A DNA stretch of 7,181 nt from an uncultured Selenomonadales bacterium (GTDB lineage: Bacteria > Bacillota > Negativicutes > Selenomonadales > Selenomonadaceae): assembly GCA_947305445.1 (NCBI GenBank), contig CAMZDU010000048.1, positions 1-7,181 on the forward strand, in the 5' to 3' direction. A program made the position numbers and the translations under genes. The notes beneath the pieces are model-generated. The model was given only the letters and a program-made list of their open reading frames with translations, did not search any database and was not told the DNA's origin. Shown piece after piece: positions 1-4,965 of this stretch. Positions within the stretch are counted from its first letter, which is position 1, and each line of letters opens with the position of its first letter.

Positions 1-14
1 AAATATATTCTCAT
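1..14 (-). CDS. start of an outgoing minus-strand gene (only 4-5 codons in the window)
   Basis: On the minus strand an ATG at 14-12 follows a purine-rich GGGGAGG (complement of 26-32) by 11 nt, and opens a frame reading Met-Arg-Ile-Tyr before the window ends. The spacing is a little long but the Shine-Dalgarno match is strong, and no plus-strand gene uses this stretch. A possible minus-strand terminator and structured DNA lie directly upstream. With four complete codons no product can be named. Seen: ribosome site and ATG. Inferred: that a gene follows. Confidence 0.35.
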
Positions 15-54
15 CAAAAGAATCGCCTCCCCAAAATTTTTATCTGTGCGCGTC

Positions 55-68
55 GAAGTCAGGACTTC
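55..68. promoter_or_regulatory. short perfect palindrome, possible operator
   Basis: GAAGTC-AG-GACTTC is a perfect 6-bp inverted repeat with a 2-nt spacer. The spacer is too short for a stable RNA hairpin with all six pairs, so a binding site for a dimeric regulator is the likelier reading. It lies about 40 nt upstream of the minus-strand ATG at 14, where a repressor could act. No clear -35/-10 pair was found around it, so the role is open. Confidence 0.25.
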
Positions 69-69
69 T

Positions 70-107
70 AAAAAAATTAATCGGCACCTTCTGTTAAAAA
101 TGTGCCG
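70..107 (-). terminator. possible intrinsic terminator or attenuator on the minus strand
   Basis: Read on the minus strand, CGGCAC (complement of 102-107) and GTGCCG (complement of 82-87) form a 6-bp GC-rich stem with a 14-nt loop. ATTAA follows, then seven T (complement of 70-76). The 5-nt gap between stem and T-run makes it weaker than the two plus-strand terminators in this window. It would stop minus-strand transcription arriving from the structured region 120-400, before the Shine-Dalgarno at 26-32. It could therefore be a terminator for that RNA or an attenuator for the outgoing gene. Confidence 0.42.
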
Positions 108-122
108 TGTCTCTAAGCATTG

Positions 123-153
123 TTTTGACACTCCCCACGTCAGGGGCTTCTGA
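123..153 (-). mobile_element. sequence resembling an IS200/IS605-type right end
   Basis: On the minus strand this reads CAGAAGCCCCTGACG, then TGGGGAGTGTCAAAAC. It is a short hairpin (CCCC/GGGG around a 6-nt loop) set in the AGAAGCCCC...GGGGAGTGTCA context that I associate with the 3' ends of tnpB-bearing IS200/IS605 elements. The hairpin is shorter than usual, and no transposase core (zinc-finger CxxC, RuvC-like motifs) is present upstream, so at most this is a remnant. The likeness rests on memory of such ends, not on a search. Confidence 0.33.
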
Positions 154-237
154 TTTTCAATTAAATGTTTTTAGCTCGGCATTAACTGTCGCAAGGTATG
201 ACGAACACTTGTTGCCGCCAACATTTAACAAAATCAG
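150..237 (-). other. long imperfect hairpin, candidate structured RNA
   Basis: CTGATTTT (150-157) pairs perfectly with AAAATCAG (230-237). After a 3/1-nt internal loop, TTAAATGTT (161-169) pairs perfectly with AACATTTAA (220-228). Inside, CGGC...AAC (177-180, 184-186) pairs with GTTGCCG (211-217), and TGT.CG (187-191) can pair with CGAACA (202-207). About 29 base pairs stack in 88 nt, far more than expected by chance. Next to it, 241-256 forms a small hairpin whose loop reads GAAA on the minus strand (TTTC on the plus), favouring a minus-strand RNA. The span also overlaps a minus-strand open frame, so it could be the guide-RNA part of a TnpB-type element, a leader RNA, or a decayed inverted repeat. 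Confidence 0.4.
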
Positions 238-402
238 CAACGCGACTTTCGTCGTGGCTGGTGCCTCAGCTTCTACTACTTTGAAATTATCTCCGTAGAT
301 ACTTTTGCTCTTTAAAAGGTTTTCACCTCCACTGATTGAAAAAATGCCGGAGTCACGCTCTTTGAAACCTTTTGCCTGCGGCAGGTCGTATCGTACGGCT
401 TG
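157..402 (-). pseudogene. open minus-strand stretch without a start, possible tnpB 3' remnant
   Basis: A frame of 81 codons runs from just after a stop (complement of 403-405) to TGA (complement of 157-159). No good start codon with a ribosome site was found, so it is not a normal gene. Around residue 40 it reads SIYGDNFKVVEAEAP, and near the end NVGGNKCSSYLATVNAEL. The YGDN element followed by a variable tail and the right-end-like hairpin at 123-153 is reminiscent of TnpB C-terminal tails, which overlap the element's guide RNA. The catalytic and zinc-finger parts are missing. It may equally be chance coding potential in a structured non-coding region. Confidence 0.27.
314..373. repeat. nested inverted repeat
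   Basis: AAAAGGTTT (314-322) is the exact reverse complement of AAACCTTTT (365-373). Nested inside, CTCC (327-330) can pair with GGAG (349-352). The small palindrome CCTGC-G-GCAGG (375-385) follows directly. Either strand could fold. On the minus strand this block lies upstream of the hairpin at 150-237, as successive domains of one RNA would. Confidence 0.35.
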
Positions 403-407
403 CTAAA

Positions 408-437
408 GCAGGAGCTTTCGTGGCGCGTCTTTGGTAA
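408..437 (+). repeat. intergenic motif, copy 1 (GCAGGA-n8-GGCGCGT-n5-GTAA)
   Basis: GCAGGA (408-413), GGCGCGT (422-428) and GTAA (434-437) recur in the same order at 570-603. Directly upstream, TGCGGCAGG (377-385) is an exact 9-nt match to 566-574, and the following TATC..T.CGGC also matches, so copy 1 may itself be partly duplicated. AAAGC-AGGA-GCTTT (405-418) is a small hairpin inside it. Function unknown. The rest of 300-560 shows no gene or convincing promoter. Confidence 0.35.
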
Positions 438-569
438 TTAATTTGCCTTCTCGAAAGTCGACGACGTGCCCTCAAATTTTTAAAGCATTCTACAAGAAAG
501 TTTTTGTGTTTGCAAGTATTTTCGGGCGGTTCACAAAGAGAGTAAATCTGCCAAAAAGTTTTGACTGCG

Positions 570-603
570 GCAGGAAATATCTTGCGGCGCGTGGAATTAG
601 TAA
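570..603 (+). repeat. intergenic motif, copy 2 (GCAGGA-n10-GGCGCGT-n7-GTAA)
   Basis: GCAGGA (570-575), GGCGCGT (586-592) and GTAA (600-603) repeat the order seen at 408-437, offset by 162-166 nt. The conserved words with slightly variable spacers suggest a diverged repeat family. It ends about 45 nt upstream of the methyltransferase start, so it could affect that gene's transcription or 5' leader. Confidence 0.35.
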
Positions 604-647
604 CAAAATTTTTTCGGCGTGTTCGTTGTAAGGGGTCAGTTTGTTAC

Positions 648-1754
648 ATGCGAATCGTGATATTGAAGTTGCCGTATCTCGCTCCCGAATTTTGCGAGGG
701 CATTTGCAACGCGGCGGAGCAACTCGAATATGACATTGCGGGCATTGTGTCTTTGGAAAAAAATATTTCGACGACTTCGGTTAAAAGTTATCCCGTCCGT
801 CCGCTGAACGAGATATACAATTTGTCGTGGGACATTGCGGTTGCGGCTTGCTACGAAGAAACTTTTGATGATATTGTTCCGCACATGGTTGACTTGAAAA
901 TCGGCACGGCGGAGCAGTTCAAAAATTTTCTGTGGCTTTTCAAGCAACTGATGATGGTAAAGTACGAAGACTGCGCCGATCCGATAATTCAAGAGACGCT
1001 CAATTATTGGCAGACGCACAAGCTGAGCTTTTACAATCAGCATATCGATTTGACGCAGGGAACGCTCGATAAAGTTTTCTTCGACGAGGATTTGCCGTAT
1101 ATTTATTTTAAAACCGTCGGCGACGAACACCGCAAGATGTATTTTCCTCCGGACACAAATTTTTCCGTTTATAACGACGAAAAATTTTTGGAAAATCTTT
1201 TGAAGGAGCAAGATCCGACTTCGCCGCACCTGTACACAACGGACGAACACAAAGTCAACGCCGGTGATATTCTGATTGACGCGGGTGTTGCCGAAGGAAA
1301 TTTCGCGCTCAAATACGTCGACATTTGCTCCAGAATTTATCTATTCGAGCCGGACGAAAAGTGGATTGAAACGCTTCGGCACACGTTCAAAGATTACGGC
1401 GACAAAGTAGAAATTATTCCGTGCTTCGTCTCCGACTACACCGAATATAACGTCAGCACAATCGACGACGTTTTGCCGGATTTTCGCGGCGAAAATATTT
1501 TCCTCAAAATGGATGTGGAAGGCTCCGAACCGGATGCTCTGCGCGGCGCGAAAAGAATTCTGACAAACAATCGCGTCCGTGCATCGGTTTGCACCTATCA
1601 CAACGCCGAAGACCTCGTTCGCGTGAAAAGTATTCTTCGGCGATACGGCTACAAAACTTCGACGAGCGACGGCTACATGATTTTTATCAACGACCCGAAA
1701 ATTTTCGACACGGCGGATTTTCGCAAAGGTGTCGTCCGCGCCGTAAATTTTTGA
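648..1754 (+). CDS. FkbM-family SAM-dependent methyltransferase
   Basis: A 368-residue protein. The C-terminal half is an FkbM-type methyltransferase: SAM motif I ILIDAGVAEGNFAL (D211-G217), the acidic post-strand motif YLFEPDE (E234, D236), and the family hallmark FLKMDVEGSEPDALRGA (D289, E291, E294). These enzymes usually O-methylate sugars or natural-product hydroxyls. The first 80 or so residues (MRIVILKLP..., then YDIAGIVSLE and YPVRPLNEIYNLSWDIAVAA) look like a Rossmann-type domain resembling the PglD/CoA-binding N-termini attached to some FkbM proteins; residues 90-200 are unassigned. I chose ATG 648 because AAGGGG (630-635) lies 12 nt upstream; an in-frame TTG at 561 lacks a good ribosome site. 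No membrane segment is seen, so it is probably cytoplasmic. The substrate cannot be read from sequence, but the GT2 gene at 7019 supports a glycan role. Confidence 0.88.
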   Translation: MRIVILKLPYLAPEFCEGICNAAEQLEYDIAGIVSLEKNISTTSVKSYPVRPLNEIYNLSWDIAVAACYEETFDDIVPHMVDLKIGTAEQFKNFLWLFKQLMMVKYEDCADPIIQETLNYWQTHKLSFYNQHIDLTQGTLDKVFFDEDLPYIYFKTVGDEHRKMYFPPDTNFSVYNDEKFLENLLKEQDPTSPHLYTTDEHKVNAGDILIDAGVAEGNFALKYVDICSRIYLFEPDEKWIETLRHTFKDYGDKVEIIPCFVSDYTEYNVSTIDDVLPDFRGENIFLKMDVEGSEPDALRGAKRILTNNRVRASVCTYHNAEDLVRVKSILRRYGYKTSTSDGYMIFINDPKIFDTADFRKGVVRAVNF

Positions 1755-1767
1755 CAACACATTTGCC

Positions 1768-1796
1768 TTGCGAAAGAGCGGACTAACTGTTATCAT
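1768..1796 (+). promoter_or_regulatory. sigma-A-type promoter with extended -10, upstream of the division gene
   Basis: TTGCGA (1768-1773), a 17-nt spacer, then TATCAT (1791-1796) preceded by TG one base away (TGT, 1788-1790), an extended -10. Predicted transcription start is near 1803, leaving a leader of about 18 nt that contains only the GAGGAGG ribosome site (1807-1813). No terminator is visible between the methyltransferase stop (1754) and here, so read-through is also possible. Confidence 0.6.
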
Positions 1797-1820
1797 ATGC
1801 ACATCTGAGGAGGCGACGCA

Positions 1821-2099
1821 ATGCGGAAACGAAAAGGTTTTAACTGGTTCGCGTTTATTATGATTGCGATGGTCGTTTACTTCTCGACGGTTCTAATTTC
1901 TCAACAGGTGCACCTCGCCCACGTCAGCGAAAGCCAACGTATCGCCGACAAACGACTTGAGAAAGCTCGTGCGACTAACGAGAAGCTACGCAGAGAGCTG
2001 GCCGAACTTCAGGATATCGACAACATTGAACGTTTGGCGCGTGAAGATTTGGGCTTGGCCAAAGAAGGCGAGATGCCCTATCAACCGTCGCGCCCGTAA
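1821..2099 (+). CDS. divIC: septum formation initiator family protein (DivIC/FtsB type)
   Basis: A 92-residue bitopic membrane protein of the usual size for the family. A basic cytoplasmic tip (MRKRKG) precedes one transmembrane helix at about residues 9-27 (WFAFIMIAMVVYFSTVLI). A coiled coil follows at about 33-70 (SESQRIADKRLEKARATNEK, then LRRELAELQ), then the conserved end NIERLAREDLGLAKEGE, matching the DivIC/FtsB pattern. The family forms the divisome complex with FtsL and DivIB/FtsQ that activates septal peptidoglycan synthesis. GAGGAGG lies 7 nt before the ATG. It is 43 nt from the S1-domain gene, as with divIC-yabR in Bacillus. The symbol rests on synteny; FtsB is the equivalent name in diderms. 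Confidence 0.88.
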   Translation: MRKRKGFNWFAFIMIAMVVYFSTVLISQQVHLAHVSESQRIADKRLEKARATNEKLRRELAELQDIDNIERLAREDLGLAKEGEMPYQPSRP

Positions 2100-2142
2100 C
2101 TCGACTTATTTACTCAATATTCACTAACAGGAGGACAGTATT

Positions 2143-2568
2143 TTGGCAATGGAAGCAGGCAGCATTGTGGACGGCAAAGTCACGCGAATCACCAACTTCG
2201 GTGCCTTCGTCGAACTCGAAGACGGCAAAGTCGGTTTGATTCACATCTCCGAAGTCGCCGACGTTTATGTTAACGACGTGCGCGATTTTTTGAGTGAAGG
2301 CGACACCGTTCAGGTCAAAATCGTAAATATCGACGGCAACAAAATCGCCTTGTCACTCAAACAGGCCAAGACCAAGCCGCCTGAAATCGACGTGCAATCT
2401 TTCCGACAAAATCGACGCGGAGATTTTCGCAGACCGCAAAGACAGCTGTCGGCCTCATTTGAAGATAAGCTGTCCAAATTCCTAAAAGACAGCGACGAGC
2501 GTCTGACCGACCTTAAACGCAAAACCGATTCCAAACGCGGCGGCCGCGGTTCACGTCGCTCCGATTAA
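2143..2568 (+). CDS. yabR: S1 RNA-binding domain protein (YabR type)
   Basis: A 141-residue protein. An S1/OB-fold domain spans about residues 4-76: GSIVDGKVTRITNFGAFVEL, then GKVGLIHISEVADVYVNDV, then DTVQVKIVNIDGNKIALSLK. All the usual S1 landmarks are there (G.V..I..FGAFV, GL.H.SE, V.VKV..ID). The tail (80-141) is basic and low-complexity, rich in R, K, S and D, probably disordered and RNA-binding. The family (YabR, GSP13) associates with ribosomes or RNA; its exact role is not settled. TTG 2143 is chosen because AGGAGG (2129-2134) is 8 nt upstream; ATG 2149 would be 14 nt away. It is likely co-transcribed with the division gene, and a terminator begins 4 nt after its stop. Confidence 0.88.
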   Translation: MAMEAGSIVDGKVTRITNFGAFVELEDGKVGLIHISEVADVYVNDVRDFLSEGDTVQVKIVNIDGNKIALSLKQAKTKPPEIDVQSFRQNRRGDFRRPQRQLSASFEDKLSKFLKDSDERLTDLKRKTDSKRGGRGSRRSD

Positions 2569-2571
2569 CTG

Positions 2572-2606
2572 CCCCTTGCACTTTCTGCGGCAGGGGGTGC
2601 GTTTTT
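2572..2606 (+). terminator. intrinsic terminator after the S1-domain gene
   Basis: CCCCTTGC (2572-2579) pairs with GCAGGGGG (2590-2597), including one G-U pair, around a 10-nt loop; two more wobble pairs can extend the base. A run of five T (2602-2606) follows. It lies immediately after the TAA at 2566-2568 and closes the division gene/S1 transcription unit. Confidence 0.85.
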
Positions 2607-2611
2607 AATTG

Positions 2612-2704
2612 GGAATGTGGAACTTCGTCAATTAGGAATTGTTTGAGTTTTAGTTTTAGTGTTATCGTCAACTACACATTCCGTATCCTATTTTCTAATT
2701 GACG
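2612..2704. repeat. two interleaved inverted repeats in the gap before tilS
   Basis: Repeat A: GGAATGTG (2612-2619) with CACATTCC (2675-2682), 8 bp perfect. Repeat B: CGTCAATTAG (2626-2635) with CTAATTGACG (2695-2704), 10 bp perfect, extending inward by a G-T and two A-T pairs. The arms interleave in the order A-B-A'-B', so the two stems would form a pseudoknot or be mutually exclusive. The span sits between a terminator and the tilS ribosome site, as a regulatory leader or a small insertion would. No flanking target duplication is obvious. Confidence 0.5.
2639..2668 (+). promoter_or_regulatory. candidate promoter for the tilS-ftsH operon
   Basis: TTGTTT (2639-2644) and TATCGT (2663-2668), 18 nt apart, with TG at 2660-2661 giving an extended -10 (TGT-TATCGT). 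It closely resembles the -10 of the division-gene promoter (TGT-TATCAT). The -35 is weak. A promoter is needed here because the terminator at 2572-2606 lies upstream. Confidence 0.35.
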
Positions 2705-2733
2705 CAGTGTGTGATGACGGTTAGGAGCTTTTC

Positions 2734-3717
2734 TTGATTAAGAAGTTCATTGACGTATGCGCGACCGAAAAAATTTTCGACGACGTGCACAAGATTTTAA
2801 TAGCAGTTTCCGGCGGAGCAGACTCCCTCGCGCTTGCCGAGCTGTTGAGAAGTTCGCGGCAACGATTCGGCTTTGAACTCGTCATTGCACATTTCGAGCA
2901 CGGTCTGCGCGGTCAACCTTCACTTGACGACGCGGCATTTGTCAAAAATTTTTCCGACGAGCGCGGTATAACTTTTGTCGGCGGCAAAGGTGACGTGCGA
3001 ACATTCGCGGCAGAGAAAAAAATTTCCGTCGAGACTGCGGCAAGAATTCTGCGCTACGATTTTTTGAGCAACGCACGACAAAGACTGGGTTGCGACGCGA
3101 TTGCTTTGGCACATCACGCCGACGACCAGGCCGAAACAATTTTAATGAGGCTCCTGCGCGGTGCGACGAATGCCGGTTTGTCGGCAATGAAATTCCGCAT
3201 GCACTCCGACTACGGCTTGTTGATTCGCCCGCTGTTAAAATTTCGGAAAGCTGACTTGGAAAATTTCTGCCGTCGAAAAAATTTGTCGCCGCGCCTCGAC
3301 ATGACAAACTTTATAACGGACGCGACGCGCAATCGGATTCGGTTGGAGTTGCTCCCGATGCTGGAAACGTTTAATCCCGCGCTCGTCGAAACTCTGTGCA
3401 GGCTCGGCACGGTCGCGGCGGAAGAAGCAGACTTCCTCGACATGCATACAGAAAAAATTTTTCCAACCGTCGTCCGCAACAATTCAATCGTCCGCGCAGA
3501 ATTTGTCAAGTTGCATCCCGCACTGCAACGCGCCGTCATAAAAAAATTTATCGCGCAAGTCACCGGCTCCGCAAAAGATTTCGGATTCGTGCATTTCGAC
3601 GGCATACGGAAAGTTCTGCTCAATAATCTGTCAGGCGTCGAGTTGCCGAAAAATTTGCGAGCCGACTTGAAACACGAACGACTTATCATAACAAATAATT
3701 TTTATCGAAAGGGTTGA
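2734..3717 (+). CDS. tilS: tRNA(Ile)-lysidine synthetase, short form
   Basis: A 327-residue N-type ATP pyrophosphatase that converts C34 of tRNA-Ile(CAU) to lysidine, so that it reads AUA instead of AUG; essential in most bacteria. Seen: the PP-loop ILIAVSGGADSLALAELL (SGGADS at 26-31), IAHFEHGLRG, the ETAAR.LRY element, the conserved AHHADDQAETILMRLLRGA (H127, H128, D130, D131) and LIRPLLKFRKADLENFC. It is about 100 or more residues shorter than the 430-470-residue enzymes of E. coli and Bacillus, ending soon after the central helical region, so the C-terminal TilS domain appears absent or minimal, as in the compact Aquifex-type enzyme. The TTG start has AGGAG (2723-2727) 6 nt upstream. Its stop lies just before the hpt start. 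Confidence 0.95.
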   Translation: MIKKFIDVCATEKIFDDVHKILIAVSGGADSLALAELLRSSRQRFGFELVIAHFEHGLRGQPSLDDAAFVKNFSDERGITFVGGKGDVRTFAAEKKISVETAARILRYDFLSNARQRLGCDAIALAHHADDQAETILMRLLRGATNAGLSAMKFRMHSDYGLLIRPLLKFRKADLENFCRRKNLSPRLDMTNFITDATRNRIRLELLPMLETFNPALVETLCRLGTVAAEEADFLDMHTEKIFPTVVRNNSIVRAEFVKLHPALQRAVIKKFIAQVTGSAKDFGFVHFDGIRKVLLNNLSGVELPKNLRADLKHERLIITNNFYRKG

Positions 3718-3722
3718 TTGCT

Positions 3723-4280
3723 GTGAAGAGTAAAGAAGATTACATCGAACGCGTGCTGTACACCGAGGAGGAAATCGCCGCCCGCACCCGGGAAATCAGT
3801 GCGCAAATCAGCAAGGACTATAAGGACATCGCCAAGCCGCTTCTTACGGTCGGCGTTCTCAACGGCGCAGTCATGTTTTATACGGACGTTGTGCGGCGGC
3901 TGACCATTCCCGTGCAATTTGATTTTTTAATCGCCTCCAGCTACGACGCGAACTCCCACACCAGCGGCAAAGTCAACATTCTCAAAAACCTCGACAACGA
4001 CCCCAAGAGCCGCGACATTTTGCTTGTGGAAGACATTATCGACTCCGGCACGACGATGAGTTACTTGATTGATTACTTCATGGACAAGAAGGCCAACAGC
4101 GTCAAAATCTGCACGCTTCTCAATAAGCCGAGCCGCCGTAAAGTCGACGTCAAAATCGATTATTGCGGCTTTGAAGTTCCCGACGAATTTATTGTCGGCT
4201 ACGGTCTCGACTTCGCGCAACATTATCGCAATCTGCCGTACCTGGGCATTCTCAATCGCAGTGTTTACGGCGGCAAGTAA
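3723..4280 (+). CDS. hpt: hypoxanthine (guanine) phosphoribosyltransferase
   Basis: A 185-residue type I phosphoribosyltransferase that salvages hypoxanthine and guanine to IMP and GMP using PRPP. Seen: LLTVGVLNGAVMFYTDVVRR (pyrophosphate loop region), FDFLIASSYDANSHTSGKVN (flexible active-site loop with the SY pair), the PRPP-binding motif ILLVEDIIDSGTTMSYL (E103, D104, T110, T111), and the C-terminal base-binding region DEFIVGYGLDFAQHYRNLPY. The length is normal for bacterial Hpt. GTG 3723 is preferred because GAAAGGG (3707-3713) is 9 nt upstream; the alternative TTG at 3714 would overlap the tilS stop by 4 nt but abuts the ribosome site with no spacing. Tight coupling to tilS is standard in Bacillota. 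Confidence 0.95.
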   Translation: MKSKEDYIERVLYTEEEIAARTREISAQISKDYKDIAKPLLTVGVLNGAVMFYTDVVRRLTIPVQFDFLIASSYDANSHTSGKVNILKNLDNDPKSRDILLVEDIIDSGTTMSYLIDYFMDKKANSVKICTLLNKPSRRKVDVKIDYCGFEVPDEFIVGYGLDFAQHYRNLPYLGILNRSVYGGK

Positions 4281-4305
4281 TTTCTTCAACGAGGAGGGTT
4301 TTTTT

Positions 4306-4938
4306 ATGCTGAAGAAAATTTTTTCCGCTCTGTGTATGGCGGCCGTGATTCTTTTCGCGGCAAGCACCCAATCCTACGCGGCAACAACAGTATCGATTGT
4401 TTTGGATACACCCGCCGGCATGTTTTCCGAACCCGAAAAAGTTTATTCGACCGTTCAAACGTCGTTGAATAACATTTTCGGCAACTCGTCCGAATTTGAA
4501 GTTCGCTCCGTCAGCGAATGCGACGCTTACGTCCAGATTTACCGCGAGGAACTTGACCGCACCAGCGATTGGGACAGCAGCTATGGCGGCGACTCTCAAC
4601 GTGACTTGTCGCTAAAAAAAGCCGACGTCGAAAAAATTGCCGACCATTTCGGCGACGACTATCTGATTTACATTCGCGTTTCAAGCACGGTTCCGCGCTA
4701 CACCGGCGGCATGTTCTCCGGCGGACAGAAAGTCAACATCACGCTTGATTTTCGCGTCTGGTCGACGGAAAAACGTGACCTCGTCTACACCAAACGCTCA
4801 ATCACGACCGGCAAGTCCAACACGTTTTATTTCGCCGGCCTGGGTAGTACCGAGCACGCCGTTGAAAAAGGTTTGAAAAAAGGTTTTGAAGACATCGAGA
4901 AGGAAGCCAACAAGATTAAAGCCGCCATGCGCGCTTGA
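4306..4938 (+). CDS. exported protein of unknown function
   Basis: A 210-residue protein with a clear signal peptide: basic MLKK, hydrophobic core to about residue 19, and an AxA-like cleavage site SYA before A26. Cys10 is in the core but preceded by Leu, so there is no lipobox; a soluble exported protein is likely. The mature part alternates predicted beta strands (VSIVLDT, YLIYIRVSSTVP, KVNITLDFRVWSTEKRDLVY) with helices, and ends in an amphipathic charged helix (GLKKGFEDIEKEANKIKAAM). I do not recognise the family; the fold suggests a small alpha/beta periplasmic or wall-facing domain. GAGGAGGG (4291-4298) lies 7 nt before ATG 4306; in-frame codons back to 4069 overlap hpt and are not used. 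It sits 25 nt after hpt and 27 nt before ftsH, so all three are probably co-transcribed. A role in envelope stress or as an FtsH-linked factor is only guesswork. Confidence 0.82.
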   Translation: MLKKIFSALCMAAVILFAASTQSYAATTVSIVLDTPAGMFSEPEKVYSTVQTSLNNIFGNSSEFEVRSVSECDAYVQIYREELDRTSDWDSSYGGDSQRDLSLKKADVEKIADHFGDDYLIYIRVSSTVPRYTGGMFSGGQKVNITLDFRVWSTEKRDLVYTKRSITTGKSNTFYFAGLGSTEHAVEKGLKKGFEDIEKEANKIKAAMRA

Positions 4939-4965
4939 AATTTTTACGGCAAAGGAGCGTTTTGA

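Noticed and set aside
107..298. 63-codon plus-strand open frame
   Set aside because: No Shine-Dalgarno upstream of its GTG start, no recognisable motif, and it is antisense to the strong hairpin at 150-237.
431..631. 66-codon plus-strand open frame before the methyltransferase
   Set aside because: TTG start without a ribosome site, composition unlike the real genes, and it runs through the repeat copy at 570-603.
561..647. Extending the methyltransferase to TTG 561
   Set aside because: No Shine-Dalgarno near 561, and the extra 29 residues are basic, unconserved in appearance and overlap the intergenic repeat; ATG 648 has AAGGGG upstream.
1..647. CRISPR array or tandem repeats
   Set aside because: The repeated words are few, diverged and irregularly spaced; no regular repeat-spacer pattern is present.
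1751..1779. TTGACA at the methyltransferase stop as a -35 box
   Set aside because: The sequence 17 nt downstream (AAGAGC) is no -10; the TTGCGA/TATCAT pair further on fits better.
4069..4305. Extending the exported-protein gene upstream to 4069
   Set aside because: It would overlap most of hpt in another frame and destroy the signal peptide, while ATG 4306 has a perfect ribosome site.
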